Origin: Allostreptomyces psammosilenae
Lineage (GTDB): Bacteria; Actinomycetota; Actinomycetes; Streptomycetales; Streptomycetaceae
Direction: 5' to 3'
Assembly (NCBI RefSeq): GCF_013407765.1
Contig: NZ_JACBZD010000002.1
Coordinates: 320,001-384,000 of the forward strand
DNA: 64,000 nt
The position numbers were made by a program, and so were the translations under genes. Below are positions 61,589-64,000 of this stretch, one piece after another; within the stretch, counting starts at the first letter, position 1, and every line of letters starts with the position of its first letter. Below the pieces are notes generated by a model. It was not told the DNA's origin. It worked only from the letters and a program-made list of their open reading frames with translations, and did not search any database.

Positions 61589-62980
61589 TCAATGGGGCCT
61601 CCGAAGGCGTGCGGACACCTCGTCCACGCGTGCGCTCATCGAGCTGCTGAGGATTCGGCTGAGTTGTTGGTAGTGAACGATCTCCTCCGCGGTCGCCTCA
61701 CCGGTCAGAACCCGGCCTTCCAGCTCGCCGACCTCCCGCCGCAGGGCTTCGGCGGTGGGTGAGTACGGACTGTCGAGCCCGAAGAGCTCGGAGAGCGCGG
61801 CGTCGTCCCCGCTGCCGTACACGACGCGGTGGTACAGGTCCTCGTCGACGATCCGGGGCGGAGCGTCCTCGCCCGGCCCGGGGAGGCGGATCAGCCCGCC
61901 CGGGTCCGCCGCCTGACAGATGTACGGGCTGTGGGTGGTCACGATGAACTGCACCAGCGGGAAGTGCGTCTTCAGCCAGACACCGATCCGCTGTTGCCAG
62001 CTCATGTGCAGATGCGCGTCTATCTCGTCCACCAGAACCACGCCGGGCAGGTCGATGGTGGGAACGCCGTTCCGCACCTTCAACTCAAGTTTGCCGTATG
62101 TGCGTTCCATATTACGGACGAGGTCGACGATGACGGCGGTGACTGTGCGGAATCCGTCGCTCATTTCGCTGAGCGCGAACTTCCTGTCATCCCGGGTGAC
62201 CCACAGACCCTCGGAGTTGACGTCGTTGACGCGGTAGCCGTCCGGGAGGAGTCCGTCGGACAGGAGTGCGAACACGGTGTCGAGCAGTTCTTTGGCGCCG
62301 GGCCGCTCTTCCAGGCGCCGTAGGTGCTGCGAGATGAGCCAGTTCACGCTCTCGGCGAGGGAGGCGCCTTCGTGGAAGAGGGTGATGAGCTGGACGGTAT
62401 CGGCTGTTCCCTCCTCGGCGATACGCTGCGATCCAAGCGTTCCGTTGGAGAGCCGGCGGAAGGGGCCATATCCCGCGCAGAACCAGTTGTCCGGTTTGTC
62501 TTGCCACAACGAATCTCCCGCGGGCCCTTCCCAGTCCTCTTTCTGCGCGGGGGTGAGGTGCTTCTTGTTCTTCCACGTGATGACGAACTGCTGCCCCCTG
62601 CGTTTACGGGAGTTGGGGACCTTCTCCAGTGAGGGAAGCGAGAATCCGACCGAGGCATGGATGGAATGGTCCGGGGATTTGCCCGGGGAGAAGTAGCGGC
62701 GAGCCTCCTGCTGGTCCAGGAGTACGTCGACCTCCACCGTTCCCCTGGTCTTCTCCTCCGTTCGCCACTTCCACAGCGCGGGCTCCAGCGCGGCGGCGGT
62801 GTCCGGACCGGCGAGGGCCAGCGCGAGCGACTTCAGCAGGGTGGTCTTGCCAGAGCCGTTTCTTCCGGCCAGGACCGTCCAGCCGGCATGTGTCCCGTCG
62901 GGGCGGGTGAGGGTCAGGTCGACGTTCCTGTCGCCATGGAACCCCCTGATCTCGCGGATCCTCAGTCTGGAGACGTACAT
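61589..62980 (-). CDS. ptuA: AAA/ABC-type ATPase, Septu PtuA-like
   Basis: 463 residues. Walker A AGRNGSGKTT (38-47), an ABC-like signature LSEMSDGFRTVTAV (near 270) and Walker B PGVVLVDEIDAHLH (near 312-322) followed by TTHSPYICQ, the His switch typical of OLD/RecF-like ATPases. ATG 62980 has GGAGC about 6 nt upstream; the frame extends 55 codons further without support. With the HNH gene it forms a Septu-type pair. GC content is a little lower than in neighbours. OLD-family or retron-associated ATPases look similar, but no reverse transcriptase or TOPRIM domain is seen. Confidence 0.87.
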   Translation of the reverse strand: MYVSRLRIREIRGFHGDRNVDLTLTRPDGTHAGWTVLAGRNGSGKTTLLKSLALALAGPDTAAALEPALWKWRTEEKTRGTVEVDVLLDQQEARRYFSPGKSPDHSIHASVGFSLPSLEKVPNSRKRRGQQFVITWKNKKHLTPAQKEDWEGPAGDSLWQDKPDNWFCAGYGPFRRLSNGTLGSQRIAEEGTADTVQLITLFHEGASLAESVNWLISQHLRRLEERPGAKELLDTVFALLSDGLLPDGYRVNDVNSEGLWVTRDDRKFALSEMSDGFRTVTAVIVDLVRNMERTYGKLELKVRNGVPTIDLPGVVLVDEIDAHLHMSWQQRIGVWLKTHFPLVQFIVTTHSPYICQAADPGGLIRLPGPGEDAPPRIVDEDLYHRVVYGSGDDAALSELFGLDSPYSPTAEALRREVGELEGRVLTGEATAEEIVHYQQLSRILSSSMSARVDEVSARLRRPH

Positions 62981-63681
62981 GCAAGCTCCGCTCTCGGTGC
63001 AGTGGTCCTGCCGTACCGATCTGCCCGAATGGTGTGGCTTCTGCGTTGATCTTGCTTCTCGCCCGTTCTGTGCGTTATGTCCGAACGTGGATGATTTTCG
63101 GAGGGTCGCATCCGCGGATCGACATTCTCGCGCACTTCGGGACATTTCGTTCTGAGGCGGTATGAGTCGATTAGTTCTGCCGCCTCTCCTGGAGATGGTT
63201 ATCCATCGATCGGTCTATGCACCCGAGGGTTATATTTTCATGCGTCGACACGGAAGATCATCTTCTTCCCTCTCTGGCACCGCGTGATCACAGCCTGTGG
63301 TATCCGCTCTCATGTTCCCCCCAATGGCTCGCGCCCTGCTTCCGCGTATTGACCCTCAGTGATCGCGAAGTGCGTGGTTTCTGGGGCATACGGCGTGCCG
63401 GGAACCGCGCCTTCGGGTGAAATATCGCCGGTCCCGAAAGACGATCGAGTCGGGCTCGCAACCGGCCACCGCCGAGCCGGCCTGGGCCGGGATCCCGACA
63501 GCTCGGCGCAGGTTCGTGGCCGACGGTGGCAGGCTGCCCTTCCGTGTAGAAGGTTGTACCCGGAACACGGTGATCGCGGCCTGCCAGTGGTCCGCGCGCG
63601 GTACGGCGGACCTCCGTCGGGGAGCCGGACGGGGAAGCTGTCGCGGGATGCCGTGCGGTCACGAGAGCCCTGTTGCCGCGG
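62981..63681. other. Gene-free, lower-GC region beside the defence pair
   Basis: About 700 bp without a credible gene. Bases 63040-63330 are unusually AT-rich for the window (for example GGGTTATATTTTCATGC at 63227). It probably holds the ptuAB promoter and looks like foreign or boundary DNA. Confidence 0.5.
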
Positions 63682-63984
63682 TTACAGGGTGGTGGTCCAG
63701 TGGCTGGGATGCAGTAGGCGCCAGGCGGCCATGCCGGTCTCGATCAGGGTGGCGCGCCACCGGGTCCGGGGCGGACGGCCGGTCTGGAGCCAGCGGGTGA
63801 GGTGGCGTTCGATGTCGGCCGCGAGGGCGACTGCGGTGGCCCGGTGGCCGATCAGTTGGATCGAGCCGGGGAGGAGCAGTGCCGCGGCGGTGCCGCTCTC
63901 GTCGAGGATGACTGGTCCGTGCCGGCCCTCGGGACGTCCGTGAGATGGATGGTGCGTGGATCGGTGGCGACCAGGTGTGCTCAC
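63682..63984 (-). CDS. Hypothetical protein at the window edge
   Basis: A 100-codon frame with reasonable composition: VILDESGTAAALLLPGSIQLIGHRATAVALAADIERHLTRWLQTGRPPRTRWRATLIETGMAAWRLLHPSHWTTTL. No family is recognised. The frame begins in the last bases of the window, so the true start may lie beyond it. It could belong to a mobile element to the right. Confidence 0.45.
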   Translation of the reverse strand: MSTPGRHRSTHHPSHGRPEGRHGPVILDESGTAAALLLPGSIQLIGHRATAVALAADIERHLTRWLQTGRPPRTRWRATLIETGMAAWRLLHPSHWTTTL

Positions 63985-64000
63985 AGGTCGTGGTGGGCGC

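Noticed and set aside
60736-62980. Retron-type ATPase-HNH system
   Set aside because: No reverse transcriptase or msr/msd-like inverted repeats were seen next to the pair.
63359-63943. 194-codon plus-strand frame near the right edge
   Set aside because: It crosses an AT-rich intergenic region and overlaps a better minus-strand frame; no motif.

Overview
The window is high-GC actinobacterial chromosome, most likely from Streptomyces or a close relative. The main reasons are a two-domain FO synthase (FbiC), an HrdD-type group 2 sigma factor behind a textbook sigma-R promoter, SepX/Glp division genes beside galU, an XRE/DUF397 regulator pair, and rare TTA (bldA-type) codons. Many starts are GTG.

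Bases 1-16000: a truncated thiolase behind a TTAC-n6-GTAA operator; a carboxylate-amine ligase; fbiC (coenzyme F420); an ADP-ribosylglycohydrolase; an overlapping XRE/DUF397 pair; a GPP34 protein; a D,D-carboxypeptidase with a huge disordered cytoplasmic arm; a Clp-N-only protein; and a lone ArgJ/OAT2-type acetyltransferase. Bases 16000-23000: a cation efflux transporter; two tandem, almost identical Family 2B encapsulin shell genes (EshA type) with no cargo gene nearby; tRNA-Arg(CCT); hrdD; and mscL. Bases 23000-33400: 22-bp tandem repeats and a polypyrimidine tract; a SAF/CpaB-like protein; an inverted pair of DnaA boxes; an isochorismatase/TetR divergon; an SDR with paired operators; an FmdB zinc ribbon behind a CIRCE-like element; an MFS transporter; and a K+/H+ antiporter with a collagen-like tail.

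Bases 33400-44800 are a conserved housekeeping block: penicillin-acylase-family hydrolase, 5-formyl-THF cyclo-ligase, a GGDEF cyclase, galU, moeA/glp, moaC, mogA, a RimJ-like GNAT, sepX and tRNA-Ala(CGC). Glp (a MoeA paralogue) and SepX/Glr are known cell-division partners, so this block joins molybdenum cofactor genes to division genes.

Bases 44800-64000 are accessory. They hold a MerR/SDR divergon with a 19-bp-spacer promoter, GNAT, M20 peptidase and XRE genes. Next is a compact operon of a Crp/Fnr regulator with an intact cyclic-nucleotide pocket, a class III nucleotidyl cyclase, a large NTPase-like protein with a degenerate P-loop, and an unknown protein. After it come a coupled DNA glycosylase / B12 radical SAM / thymidylate kinase / NUDIX operon, a Rad50-like zinc-hook ATPase with a small possibly HEPN-like partner, and, converging on that pair, a Septu-type defence pair (PtuA ATPase and PtuB HNH nuclease). 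The strongest candidates for something new are the cyclase operon, the mosaic encapsulin pair and the 58-63 kb defence island. All function calls come from reading motifs; no database search was possible.
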